Shown: positions 52,872-62,199, counted from the stretch's first letter. The stretch is 64,000 nt of DNA from an uncultured Rhodanobacteraceae bacterium (GCA_937928755.1 CALEZI010000049.1:1-64000), one strand, 5' to 3'. Notes: a model not told the origin generated them from the letters alone. Translations and numbers: made by a program.

Positions 52872-53433
52872 GTTGCAGCCATGCTCGCGCCATGCGCCAA
52901 TCTCGTACTACCGTGGGCCGCGCCACGCCAAGTACATCGGCGATCTCTTCCAGCTCAAGGCCGGCAAAGAACTTCAGATCGATGACCTTGGCCTGACGTG
53001 AACTGATCTCGTGTAAACGCCCGAGCGCACTGTCCAGCTGAATCAGGTCTGCGCCGTTGTCAAAACCGGAACGATGCGGATCGCTGCCCGGAAGATCGAT
53101 CTCCTCGATCGGTATTCGCTCATCCGAGGTTGGTCGCTTGGCTGCCGCCCGACGCCTGGCATGGTCCACCAGCACGCGGCGCATCATTTGCGCCGCGAGC
53201 CCCAGAAACTGTCCACGATTGACCGGATCCAACCGCCGTTGGTCGGCGACCCGCAGCCACGCCTCATGCACCAAGGCCGTGGTTTGCAGCGTGTGGCTGC
53301 TGCGTTCGCCGCGTATCGCTCGCGCCGCGAGCGCCTTCAGCTCGGCGTACAGAAGCGGCGACAAGTCTTCCGCAAATCGGTCGTCCCGAGCGGGTTCAGC
53401 CGCTTCTTCGTGGGCGGTAGGCAGCATCGACAT
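52852..53433 (-). CDS. ECF sigma factor of the kinase-partnered group (ECF43-like)
   Basis: A 193-residue sigma-70 family factor. Region 2 (LSPLLYAELKALAARAIRGER ... LVHEAWLRVADQ) and region 4 (LGRLHEISSRQAKVIDLKFFAGLELEEIADVLGVARPTVVRDWRMARAWLQREL) are both present, joined by the RRVLVDHARRRAA linker typical of the group. It directs RNA polymerase to promoters in answer to the kinase encoded by the overlapping downstream gene; no anti-sigma gene is seen, in line with phosphorylation control. The start is uncertain: ATG 53433 or 53427, neither with a ribosome site. Confidence 0.9.
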   Translation of the reverse strand: MSMLPTAHEEAAEPARDDRFAEDLSPLLYAELKALAARAIRGERSSHTLQTTALVHEAWLRVADQRRLDPVNRGQFLGLAAQMMRRVLVDHARRRAAAKRPTSDERIPIEEIDLPGSDPHRSGFDNGADLIQLDSALGRLHEISSRQAKVIDLKFFAGLELEEIADVLGVARPTVVRDWRMARAWLQRELGQV

Positions 53434-53622
53434 TGCGAACGAAGCGGATGACTGACAGGGAACAAAGGCGGGAGAGTATAGGGAAGTCACGGGTCGTGCC
53501 TGCGGAGAAGGATTCGTCGGCATGGCGACGAGCAACGCAGCCTTGCGAAACAAAACGCCGATTCATCCAGCAACCTGAATGCAACGCACTACAGAACTTC
53601 CAGAACGCAATCGAACGCGCTA

Positions 53623-53769
53623 TTCCAGCCATTGCTGCCGAGATCGTAAACTTTGATCGTGTTTGACGCTCGTGAAGCGCTCTTCCTCGACCGCCGCCGC
53701 CAGCACGCCATCGACCAGCAGGCAGCAGGCGGCGTCGTGGTAACCGGCGGAGAGACCGATCAGGTTCAC
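53623..53769 (-). pseudogene. N-terminal remnant of a NodU-type carbamoyltransferase
   Basis: From GTG 53769 the frame reads NLIGLSAGYHDAACCLLVDG and AAAVEEERFTSVKHDQSL, a clear match to the first 35 residues of carbamoyltransferases (the GISAFYHDSA and EERFTRIKHD motifs), then 8 unrelated residues (RSRQQWLE) and a stop. The remaining 500 or so residues are gone. Its GTG overlaps the stop of the upstream MbtH-domain gene (GTGA), so the intact ancestor was translationally coupled to it. Confidence 0.8.
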
Positions 53770-54500
53770 TCGCCGCGGCTCTGCCGCTCCCGTTCCATCT
53801 CTTCCATCTTCTTGCGCAGGCTCATCGGGCGCATGTCGGTCCACACCTCCTCGATGTAGTCCAGGCACTCCTGCTTGGAACCACTTTTGCCCACATCGTT
53901 CCAGCCGAGCGGAATCTCGCGATTCGCCGGCCAGATCGAGTACTGCTCCTCGTGGTTCATCACGACCTTGTAGATGGTCGTGTCCTCGGGGTTATCCCAA
54001 CCCGTCGATCGGCTGCTGGGTGTCACCGGAATGGGCGCGGCAGGCTGCGCCGGGGCGGGTGGCGGCGAAGGCGGTGCCGGAGGCGCCGGGGGCTCGGGCG
54101 GTGCTGGAGCGGCGGGTGCGTCTTCCACGGGCTCTGGCTCTGGCTCCGGCTCTGGCTCTGGCTCCGGCTCGGGCTCTGGCTCTTCCTGCAGCTCGTCCTC
54201 CGACTCTGGCTCCGATTCCTGCTCGTCGGACTCGGCGAAACCCTCATCCGACTCTTCGTCGCTGGCGCTTTGTTCACCTGTTTCGGAATCCTCGGTTTCA
54301 TCGCCAGCCAGCTGTTCGCCACCGTCGTCCTCGGCGAACTCGTCGGAATCGGTATCAAACTCTGATTCCTCGTCCTGGCTCGGCAGCAGCGCCCCGATCA
54401 GCGGCAGCGGCACAGGATTCAGTGCCAGCGCCGAGGCGCTGCCGAGCGCCGTACTGATGGCGGCAACCAGGCAGGTTGCAGCGGAAAATCGCTTGGCCAC
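53766..54500 (-). CDS. exported acidic/proline-rich protein with C-terminal MbtH-like domain
   Basis: A 244-residue protein. A GTG start at 54500 with AGGA seven bases upstream gives a signal peptide (MAKRFSAATCLVAAISTALGSASA). Residues 42-124 are very acidic (Glu/Asp/Ser), ending in nine Glu-Pro repeats; 125-160 are Pro/Ala-rich. The last 75 residues are MbtH-like: YKVVMNHEEQYSIWP, PLGWNDVG, CLDYIEEVWTDMRPMSLRKKM. MbtH proteins are normally 70-residue cytosolic partners of NRPS adenylation domains, so an exported fusion is unusual. No ATG exists just before the domain. The stop overlaps the carbamoyltransferase remnant (GTGA). No NRPS gene is in view. Confidence 0.8.
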   Translation of the reverse strand: MAKRFSAATCLVAAISTALGSASALALNPVPLPLIGALLPSQDEESEFDTDSDEFAEDDGGEQLAGDETEDSETGEQSASDEESDEGFAESDEQESEPESEDELQEEPEPEPEPEPEPEPEPEPVEDAPAAPAPPEPPAPPAPPSPPPAPAQPAAPIPVTPSSRSTGWDNPEDTTIYKVVMNHEEQYSIWPANREIPLGWNDVGKSGSKQECLDYIEEVWTDMRPMSLRKKMEEMERERQSRGE

Positions 54501-54657
54501 ATCGAGGTCCTGTGCGCGAGGGATGCATCGAGCATAGTCGCTGGCGAATCCTGTTTGCGCGCAGCACCCATGGCACCTGGGACGAAATTCCGGCGTCTGC
54601 ACATTTCCTGCACAGATCCGATGCGAGAAACCGGGGTTTGGATCGCCAGCCCTGACG

Positions 54658-56202
54658 ATGAGCGAATCGCCGCGCCAATCGGACTTCTCGTCCCGCATCG
54701 AACGCCTCGGCCGGATGATTCCGGATCCGGTGCTGCTGTTCGCCGGCATGTTCGTGCTGACCTTGGTCGTTGCTGCCCTGCTCGGCGGTCACCAGTTCCA
54801 GACGCCGGGCGCCGGCGGCGTGGCGGTGACACAGACGATCAAGCCGATCCTGGAAACCGAGCACATCCGCTGGATCTTCGACAACGCGCTGGTCACCAAC
54901 TGGCTGGCCTTCGGCAACGGCGTGCTCGGCGTGATCCTGATCGTGACCCTGGCGATCGGCGTCGCCGAGCACGCCGGTCTGCTGGGCGCGCTGATCAAGA
55001 AGGCGGGCCGCCGCGTGCCGCTCGCGTACATGCCGCTGATGCTGGTGTTCCTCGGCATCATGAGCTCGCTGGCCACCGATGCCGGCTACCTGATCCTGAT
55101 TCCGCTGGCCGGCCTGCTGTACGCGGCGCTGAAGCAGAATCCGCTGATCGGCATGGCTGCCGCGTTCGCCGGCGTATCGGCCGGGTTTTCCGCCAACCTG
55201 ATTCCGGCCACGCCACCCGACGTCATCGTCGGCATGAACGCCAAGATCTTTGCCGAAGCGCAAGGCGTGCCCTTCGTCAATGCCGCCGGCGAGGCGCTGA
55301 ATCCGGCGACGATGAACTACTACTTCATGGTCGCTTCCACCGTGCTGCTGGCTTTGGTCGGCGCCTTCGTAACCAAGCGCTTCATCATTCCGAAGCTGGC
55401 GAACTGGCCGTACAGCGTGCCCGCCGACCTGGACCTTGGCGAGTTCGAACTGGATGCCGGCGAGCGCCGCGGCCTCATATGGGCCGGCTTGGGTTCGCTG
55501 GTGGCGCTGGCGGTGATCGCCGGCTTCGCCTACGGGCCGCTGGCGCCCTACGAAAACGCGCAGGGCCAGCGCGTGCTGCCCTTCGTCAACAACATCATCC
55601 TGATGATCTCGCTGTTCTTCGTGATCGTCGGCATGGCCTTCGGCTTCGCCAGCGGGCGCTTTCGCACTCTGACCGATGTGGTCAAGGCGATGACCAAACA
55701 GATGGGCGCCGCCAGTTACATCCTGGTACTCACCTTCTTCTCCTACAACTTCCTGGCCCTGCTGACCTACTCGGGACTGGGCGCCTTCATCACCTATCTC
55801 GGCGCACAAGTGTTGCTCGCCGCCGGCGTCGCGGAATTCCCCGTCCTGCTGCTGATCGGCTTCGTGCTGACCACCGCTGTGATCAATCTCTTCGTCGGCG
55901 GCCTGAACTCGAAATGGCTGCTGCTCGGGCCGCTGTTCGTGCCGATGCTCTATCAGGTCAATCCGGCGATGACGCCAGATCTGGTCGCCGCGGCCTATCG
56001 CGTGGCCGATTCCTCCACCAACATCATCACGCCGATGATGTCCTACGCCGGCATCGTGCTCGCCTTCATGCGGCGCTATCGGCCGGAGCTCAGTTTCGGC
56101 GAAATGATCCTGCTGATGGCGCCCTACTCGATCGCCTTCCTGTTGACCTGGACCGCCATGCTGATCGCGTTCTTCACCTTCGCCATTCCGCTGGGGTTCT
56201 AA
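54658..56202 (+). CDS. AbgT family transporter
   Basis: A 514-residue inner-membrane transporter with about eleven helices, of the AbgT (p-aminobenzoyl-glutamate transporter/MtrF) family, whose members move p-aminobenzoyl-glutamate or export sulfonamides. Typical segments are ERLGRMIPDPVLLFAGMF, the re-entrant regions SSLATDAGYLILIPLAGLLY and SAGFSANLIPATPPDVIVG, and VADSSTNIITPMMSYAGIVLAF near the end. ATG 54658. It is divergent from the MbtH-domain gene and 65 bases before the sensor-kinase gene, possibly not co-transcribed. Confidence 0.93.
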   Translation: MSESPRQSDFSSRIERLGRMIPDPVLLFAGMFVLTLVVAALLGGHQFQTPGAGGVAVTQTIKPILETEHIRWIFDNALVTNWLAFGNGVLGVILIVTLAIGVAEHAGLLGALIKKAGRRVPLAYMPLMLVFLGIMSSLATDAGYLILIPLAGLLYAALKQNPLIGMAAAFAGVSAGFSANLIPATPPDVIVGMNAKIFAEAQGVPFVNAAGEALNPATMNYYFMVASTVLLALVGAFVTKRFIIPKLANWPYSVPADLDLGEFELDAGERRGLIWAGLGSLVALAVIAGFAYGPLAPYENAQGQRVLPFVNNIILMISLFFVIVGMAFGFASGRFRTLTDVVKAMTKQMGAASYILVLTFFSYNFLALLTYSGLGAFITYLGAQVLLAAGVAEFPVLLLIGFVLTTAVINLFVGGLNSKWLLLGPLFVPMLYQVNPAMTPDLVAAAYRVADSSTNIITPMMSYAGIVLAFMRRYRPELSFGEMILLMAPYSIAFLLTWTAMLIAFFTFAIPLGF

Positions 56203-56267
56203 GAGCCGCGGTTGTAACTGACCGGCCATGGACTGACAATGGCGGATCAGGGCTCCTGTCGGAACAC

Positions 56268-58970
56268 ATGAGCGACCTTGCGGATCCGAAAGCCGGTGCC
56301 GACATATCGATGCCAATCGAGCCGCCGTCGCGATACAAGCGCGCGCTGCCGATCGTGGCTGTCTACGCCGCGGTGGCGACTCTCTGGATTCTGTTTTCCG
56401 ATGCGGTCCTGGCCAGTCTGTTCTCGGATCGCAATCTGCTGGTCCAATGGAGCACCTTCAAGGGTCTGGCGTTTGTCGCGGTAACCTCGGCCTTGTTGTG
56501 GGTCATGGTGCTCAAGACGCTTGCAACCATCGAGCGCAGTTTTGCCGCACTCGCATCCAAGGATGCGCAGTTGCGCCTCAGCGAAGCGCAGGTCAGCGCG
56601 ATCGTGGAAACCGCCACCGACGCGATTCTGAGTTTTGACGCCGACCACCGAATCGTGTTCCTGAATACCGCGGCACAACGTCTGTTCCAGTGCGAAAAGG
56701 AGACTGCCAGGGGTGAGCTGATCACGCGCTACCTGCCGGAACTCCCGGCCGTCACCAAACAGAACTCGCTTTCGCTCGTTGGGCGCCGCAGCGATGGCAC
56801 CGCGGTTCCGATAGAGGCCTCCTTATCCTGCACTGACGCACCTGGTGGCCCGGCAACCACCATCATTCTGCGCGACATCACGCAGCGACTCGCCCAGCAG
56901 GTCGAGTTTGAACGGCTCCAACGGCTCCATGAGGCCCGCAGCCAGATCAACCGGTCCATCGTCTGGGCGGTAGACCGCGATCAATTGCTAGATCGTATCT
57001 GCATTGCCCTGACCGAACACGGCGGCTTTCGGTTGGCCTGGATTGCCCGGCACGACGCCGATACGAATATCCTGATGCCAGTCGCAAAGGCGGGCGACGA
57101 TCTGGGCTATCTCGACAACCTGCGCATCAGCACGCAGACCGAACCCGGGATGCGCGGACCGAGTGCCACCAGCTTCCTGACCGCACTACCCTATGTCTGC
57201 AACGATATCCAGGCCGAACCGACCATCTTGCCCTGGCGTCAGGCGGCGATTCAGAGCGGACTCCGATCGATGGCCGTATTCCCGATCATGGGCCCCAGCG
57301 GCCCCCGCGGGACACTCAATGTCTACGCAACAGAAGCAGACTACTTCAAGGAACCCGAACTCCGGTTATTGACAGAATCTGCCGGCGATATTGCCTACGC
57401 CCTCTCCGCGTTGGAGCTGGACCAGGAAAAGGAACTCGCACAAGCGCAAGCTCGACGAGAAAGACAATTCTCGGAATCAATGATCGACTCGTTGCCGGGA
57501 ATACTCTACTTCTATGACTCGGCCGGACAGTTTCTGCGCTGGAATCGGAACTTCGAGATCATTTCCGGATATTCCGCCGAAGAAATATCAAGAATGCATC
57601 CGATCGATTTCTTTGCAGGACCGGACAAGGCGTTGGTGCAATCACGAATCGAGTCCGTATTCAGCCACGGCGAAGCATTCGTAGAGGCCAATTTCACCGC
57701 GAAGGATGGCCGCACGACGCAGCACTATTTCACCGGAAAACGTATCGAACTTGATGGACGGGCCTGCCTGGTCGGCGTCGGCATTGACATCTCGGATCGT
57801 CTCCGTGCCGAAAAGAAGTTGCGCGACAGTGAGGAACGTTACCGCCAGACCCTCGATCGCATCATCGAAAGCTGCCAACTGTTCGCATTCGACTGGACCT
57901 ATCTATACCTCAACGAGGCGGCGGAAAAGAACAACCGCCGCCCAAATTCTGAAGTGTTGGGCCGAACGATCTTTGACGCTTGGCCGGGAATTGAGCACAC
58001 CGAGGTCTTCGCCCTCTTTGAATCATGCATGAAGTCACGCCAAAGCAATCGCCAGGAAATCAGCTTCGGCTTCCCGGATGGCTTGCGCGGTTGGTTTGAT
58101 GTGACCGTGCATCCTGCCCCGGAAGGGATTTACGTGTTATCGGTGGAAATTACCGAACGCAAGCAGGCCGAACTGGCGTTGCGCGAGTTGAACGAAAACC
58201 TGGAACAAAAGATAGTGGAGCGTACCACCGCGTTGCACGCCGCACTGGAGCGCGCCGAGGCGGCCGATCGCATCAAGTCCGCATTTCTGGCGACGATGTC
58301 ACATGAGTTGCGCACTCCCCTCAATTCCATCATCGGCTTCACCGGCATTGTGCTGCAGGGATTGGCCGGTCCTCTCAACGATGAGCAGAACAAACAGTTG
58401 ACCATGGTGCGCGGCAGCGCACGGCACCTGCTGGATCTGATCAACGACGTTCTCGACCTGTCGAAAATCGAAGCAGGTCAACTGGAGGTCCGGAAGGAAG
58501 TCTTTGACGCCCGCGCCGCGATTGAACGCGCGGTCGGCAGCGTACGGCTGCACGCCAAGTCCAAGGGTCTTGAGTTGACAACGACGATTGCGGACGACAT
58601 CGGCGAGATGATTGGTGACCGTAGACGCATGGAACAGATACTGCTCAACATACTCAACAATGCGATCAAGTTTACCGACCACGGTCATGTCAAACTGAAT
58701 GCCGACATCCGTGGCGACGCGTCCGCAGGGCGCGAACTGCAGGTCACAATCAGCGATACCGGCATTGGCATCAAAACAGATGATGTCGAGAAGCTGTTTC
58801 AACCATTCCATCAGATCGACTCCGGGCTGACTCGGCAGCACGAAGGTACCGGGCTGGGTCTGGCGATCTGCCGCAGACTGGCCGGATTGATGGGAGGCGA
58901 AGTTACCGCAGTCAGTCAGTGGCAAAAAGGCAGCGAGTTTACATTGACCCTTCCGATTGATGGAAAATGA
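56268..58970 (+). CDS. PAS/GAF sensor histidine kinase
   Basis: A 900-residue sensor kinase. Two N-terminal membrane helices (about residues 25-85) flank little periplasmic sequence. Then come a PAS domain (about 105-225), a GAF domain (about 240-395), two more PAS domains (about 405-640), a coiled-coil linker, the HisKA box SHELRTPLNSIIGF and the ATPase with GDRRRMEQILLNILNNAIKFT and GTGLGLAICRRL. No receiver domain is attached; the partner is the response regulator one base downstream. Bases 57541-57600 contain 26 G+C of 60, far below the flanks. ATG 56268. Confidence 0.92.
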   Translation: MSDLADPKAGADISMPIEPPSRYKRALPIVAVYAAVATLWILFSDAVLASLFSDRNLLVQWSTFKGLAFVAVTSALLWVMVLKTLATIERSFAALASKDAQLRLSEAQVSAIVETATDAILSFDADHRIVFLNTAAQRLFQCEKETARGELITRYLPELPAVTKQNSLSLVGRRSDGTAVPIEASLSCTDAPGGPATTIILRDITQRLAQQVEFERLQRLHEARSQINRSIVWAVDRDQLLDRICIALTEHGGFRLAWIARHDADTNILMPVAKAGDDLGYLDNLRISTQTEPGMRGPSATSFLTALPYVCNDIQAEPTILPWRQAAIQSGLRSMAVFPIMGPSGPRGTLNVYATEADYFKEPELRLLTESAGDIAYALSALELDQEKELAQAQARRERQFSESMIDSLPGILYFYDSAGQFLRWNRNFEIISGYSAEEISRMHPIDFFAGPDKALVQSRIESVFSHGEAFVEANFTAKDGRTTQHYFTGKRIELDGRACLVGVGIDISDRLRAEKKLRDSEERYRQTLDRIIESCQLFAFDWTYLYLNEAAEKNNRRPNSEVLGRTIFDAWPGIEHTEVFALFESCMKSRQSNRQEISFGFPDGLRGWFDVTVHPAPEGIYVLSVEITERKQAELALRELNENLEQKIVERTTALHAALERAEAADRIKSAFLATMSHELRTPLNSIIGFTGIVLQGLAGPLNDEQNKQLTMVRGSARHLLDLINDVLDLSKIEAGQLEVRKEVFDARAAIERAVGSVRLHAKSKGLELTTTIADDIGEMIGDRRRMEQILLNILNNAIKFTDHGHVKLNADIRGDASAGRELQVTISDTGIGIKTDDVEKLFQPFHQIDSGLTRQHEGTGLGLAICRRLAGLMGGEVTAVSQWQKGSEFTLTLPIDGK

Positions 58971-58971
58971 G

Positions 58972-59358
58972 ATGGCCACAGTTCTATTGATCGAAGACAA
59001 CGAGCAAAACCGCTATCTGGTCACCTACCTGTTGGAGCGGCAAGGCTATATTGTAATATCCGCGAACGACGGCAGATCCGGGCTGGAGCTTGCTGCCCAG
59101 GTCGACCCGGATGTGATCTTGCTGGATATCCAGTTGCCGACCATGGATGGTCATGAAGTCGCCCGAGCACTACGGACAATGGCCTCATTGCGGACGGTCC
59201 CGATCGTGGCAGTCACATCCTACGCGATGATGGGAGATCGCGAAAAAGCACTGGCTGCTGGTTGCACAGGATATATCGAAAAACCGATCGACCCGGCGAG
59301 TTTTGTAGCCGAGGTCGCGGCCTACGCTGCTTCATATCTGGCTGATGATATCCAATGA
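58972..59358 (+). CDS. single-domain response regulator
   Basis: A 128-residue receiver domain with no output domain, CheY/DivK-like: acid pocket IEDN, phosphorylated Asp52 in DVILLDIQLPTMDG, the Thr/Ser switch VAVTSYAM and Lys in YIEKPID. It should accept phosphate from the upstream kinase. ATG 58972 follows the kinase stop by one base with GGA upstream; ATG 58960 is also in frame. Its stop overlaps the next gene by four bases (ATGA). Confidence 0.94.
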   Translation: MATVLLIEDNEQNRYLVTYLLERQGYIVISANDGRSGLELAAQVDPDVILLDIQLPTMDGHEVARALRTMASLRTVPIVAVTSYAMMGDREKALAAGCTGYIEKPIDPASFVAEVAAYAASYLADDIQ

Positions 59359-61835
59359 CGCACATCCTGGTAGTCGATGACAACCAGCAGAATCTTTACT
59401 ATCTGCGCGCCTTGTTGACGGCGAATGGAATTACCGTGGACCTTGCTCGCCATGGTGTCGAGGCTTTGCAGAAAGCACGTCAACAGCCTCCCGATCTGGT
59501 TGTTTCTGATCTGTTGATGCCAGTGATGGACGGTTATACGTTGCTGCGCCACTGGAAGACCGACGATCAACTCAAGAATGTGCCCTTTGTCGTGTACACC
59601 GCCACTTACCGCGACGACAAGGATCAACAGCTTGCGTTCGACTTGGGCGCAGATGATTTCATCCTGAAGCCTGAAGAGCCGGATCAATTTCTGCGCAAGA
59701 TTCGTGCGGCGCAGAATCGGCCACCTGCGGAAACATCTTTGCTCCGCGGAACTACCGATGAAAGTGAGCTCTTGCGAAATTACAGCGAGACACTGATTCG
59801 CAAGCTCGAGGAGAAAAGCCTCAAACTTGAGGAGAAGACGGCGCGGCTCGAAGAAACCAACTTTGCGCTGCAACGAGAATTGGTCGAACGCAATCAAGTA
59901 GAAATGACCTTGCGTTTGAGCGAGTCGCGCCTCGATCTGGAAAGAGAGCGCTTGCTGGACGCCCAACGCCTCGCCAAGATGGGCAGCTGGGAGACCGATA
60001 TTCTGACCGGCATGGTGCAATGGTCGGATGAAACCCACCGTATTTTTGAGACGGATCCACGGTCCTTCACGCCGACTCACCAAGGATTTCTGGCCTTGGT
60101 GCACCCGGAGGACCGCGAAAATGTCGACCGGGCCTTCCAGGAGTCACTGAATGAAATCGGGTCGTACGCATTGGAGCATCGCCTGCTCCTCCCCAACGGC
60201 GTGATCAAATTCGTCGACGAACGCTGGCGCGTATTCCGGGACTTTGCTGGCAATCCAGTTCGTGCGCTTGGCACTTGCCACGACGTCACCGATCGGACAA
60301 TTGCCGAAGCAGAACTGAGGAAAACCACCGAAAGCTTGACCTTGAGTTCCTCGCTGTTGCGGATTGCGGGAAGATTGGCGCGCGTTGGCGGTTGGAGTCT
60401 GCGCATCGCGGATTTGTCTCTGACGTGGTCCGATGAGATCTGCGATATCCACGAAGTTCCCCCTGGATACAGGCCCAATCTGGACGAGGCGTATGATTTT
60501 TACCCTGTCGAATATCGATCGCAAGTACGGACCCGTGTTGAAGCCTTGGTGCGCGAGGGAGTGCCCTACGAATTTGAGTCCCCGCTGATCACGGCCAAAG
60601 GTCGCCGCCTCTGGGTGCGTTCAATTGGTGAGGCGGTACGCGACACAAATGGCCAGATTTGTCAGGTTCAGGGCGGCTTTCAGGATATAACGGAGCAACA
60701 CCTGGCAGCGGAAACCATTCGTGAGAGCGAAGAACGATTTCGCTTGCTGGCGAAGGCCACCAATGATGCGGTCCGTGATTGGTACATCGGAACCAACCAG
60801 GTCTGGTGGAATGATGGGATCGAGACCCTGTTCGGGTTTTCGCGTGACGAACTGGGAAATTCACTCGATTCCTGGTCCCTACGAATTCATCCCGAGGATC
60901 GCGACCGCATCGTCGGACAACTTCAGGGAACCATCGAGAGTTGCGAAGAGGTCTGGACCGGCACCTACCGGTTTGCCCGAAAGGATGGTAGTTACGCGCA
61001 CGTTTGGGATCGCGTGATTGTGATCCGCGACCAGAACGGAGTTGCCATTCGCATGCTCGGCGGCATGTCGGATATCAGTGAACAACGCAAGGCTGAATCT
61101 GCTTTAAAGGCGTCTCTGGTCGAGTTGAGTCATCGTAATCGAGAACTTCAAGATTTTGCATTTGTAGCGTCGCACGATCTGCAGGAACCGCTGCGCAAGA
61201 TTCGAACATTCTCCGAGCTTCTCGCGACCCGATATCGCGACTCACTCGACGGGCAGGCGGCTGATTATCTGGACCGCATGAATCACGCCGCCACGCGCAT
61301 GCAGACATTGATAAAGGATCTGTTGGAGTACTCTCGCACTGCGCAGGGAGCACAACCATCAGGCCAGACAGATCTGGCTCGGGTTTGCCGCGAAGTACTG
61401 TCCGATCTGGAGCCTCGGATTCTGGCGAGCGGAGCAAAGATTGTTGAGGAAGGATTGCCGACCATTACTGCCGATGCGACCCAGATGCGACAGTTGTTTC
61501 AGAATCTGTTGAGTAACGCCCTTAAGTTCCTGGATGCGCGGCGCAAACCTGAGATCAGTGTTGTCGCACAGTCCGTCAGCCTGGATGGAGCGCCTGCATG
61601 CCGCCTGATAGTCGCTGACAACGGAATCGGTTTCGAGGAAAAATTCGCTGAAGGCATTTTCAACCCATTCAAGCGCCTCCACGCTCGCACCGAGTTCGAG
61701 GGCACCGGAATCGGCTTGGCGATCGTGCGGCGAATTGTCGAGCGTCACCGCGGCACAATCGAGGCATTCAGCACACCCGGTGTCGGCACCAAATTCGTGG
61801 TGACCTTGCCGGTGGACGAGAAACACCCTGCCTGA
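59355..61835 (+). CDS. receiver/PAS/histidine kinase hybrid (phytochrome-like kinase end)
   Basis: An 826-residue soluble protein: N-terminal receiver domain (Asp52 in DLVVSDLLMPVMDG), a coiled coil (about 140-200), three PAS domains (about 205-330, 340-465, 470-600), then a kinase of the phytochrome-related type (FAFVASHDLQEPLRKIRTFSELL, DATQMRQLFQNLLSNALKF, FEGTGIGLAIVRRIVERHRG). No membrane helices. It forms a phosphorelay unit with the two preceding genes, overlapping the response regulator by four bases. The final output is not encoded here. Confidence 0.92.
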   Translation: MTHILVVDDNQQNLYYLRALLTANGITVDLARHGVEALQKARQQPPDLVVSDLLMPVMDGYTLLRHWKTDDQLKNVPFVVYTATYRDDKDQQLAFDLGADDFILKPEEPDQFLRKIRAAQNRPPAETSLLRGTTDESELLRNYSETLIRKLEEKSLKLEEKTARLEETNFALQRELVERNQVEMTLRLSESRLDLERERLLDAQRLAKMGSWETDILTGMVQWSDETHRIFETDPRSFTPTHQGFLALVHPEDRENVDRAFQESLNEIGSYALEHRLLLPNGVIKFVDERWRVFRDFAGNPVRALGTCHDVTDRTIAEAELRKTTESLTLSSSLLRIAGRLARVGGWSLRIADLSLTWSDEICDIHEVPPGYRPNLDEAYDFYPVEYRSQVRTRVEALVREGVPYEFESPLITAKGRRLWVRSIGEAVRDTNGQICQVQGGFQDITEQHLAAETIRESEERFRLLAKATNDAVRDWYIGTNQVWWNDGIETLFGFSRDELGNSLDSWSLRIHPEDRDRIVGQLQGTIESCEEVWTGTYRFARKDGSYAHVWDRVIVIRDQNGVAIRMLGGMSDISEQRKAESALKASLVELSHRNRELQDFAFVASHDLQEPLRKIRTFSELLATRYRDSLDGQAADYLDRMNHAATRMQTLIKDLLEYSRTAQGAQPSGQTDLARVCREVLSDLEPRILASGAKIVEEGLPTITADATQMRQLFQNLLSNALKFLDARRKPEISVVAQSVSLDGAPACRLIVADNGIGFEEKFAEGIFNPFKRLHARTEFEGTGIGLAIVRRIVERHRGTIEAFSTPGVGTKFVVTLPVDEKHPA

Positions 61836-61841
61836 CATGAA

Positions 61842-62045
61842 GCTGCCACCGCTCGGATCACCAGATCGGGGAGCGCCACCACGATCACCTCTGCGGTCAG
61901 CTCACCCTTCGTTTCCGGCGGCGCCAAGAGCTGCGGACTGACCAACAATGCCGCTGGCACGCTGCTTTTCATCGCCAATTGCCAGAGCCGCAACATCACC
62001 AAGTTTGTCGTGGATCCTGTTTCTGGCGCACGTCGGCACCAATAA
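61842..62045 (+). pseudogene. possible beta-propeller protein remnant
   Basis: An open frame without a start codon reads TARITRSGSATTITSAVSSP ... AAGTLLFIANCQSRNITKFVVDP and stops at 62043. The segment around LLFIANCQSRNITKFVVDPVSGA resembles one blade of lactonase/YVTN-type propellers (LYVANxxSNNIxxFxIDxxTGA). It looks like a single blade left from a larger gene. No ribosome site or signal peptide is seen. Confidence 0.45.
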
Positions 62046-62060
62046 CGCAAGCGAGCTCTT

Positions 62061-62130
62061 GTGGGTCCAGACTTGTCTGGACGCTGTTCGCGGTCGATAG
62101 CGAGAAGCGTCCAGACAAGTCTGGACCCAC
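62061..62130. repeat. paired palindromic repeat, TCCAGAC family
   Basis: A 24-bp unit containing TCCAGACTTGTCTGGA at 62061-62084 and its reverse complement at 62107-62130, 22 bases apart. Same family as 10363, 12545 and 42993. It lies within the otherwise gene-poor 61836-62463 interval. Confidence 0.88.
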
Positions 62131-62199
62131 TCAAGCCTGCTTCGAGCAAGTTCTGGTCGTGCCTCGTGCCCCGTTTCGCGCGCCCCGCAATCGCCCCCT

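Noticed and set aside
54555..56267. Long open plus-strand frame joined to the sensor kinase
   Set aside because: It is an Arg/Gly-rich shadow of the AbgT transporter gene in another frame; the kinase has its own ATG and membrane helices at 56268.
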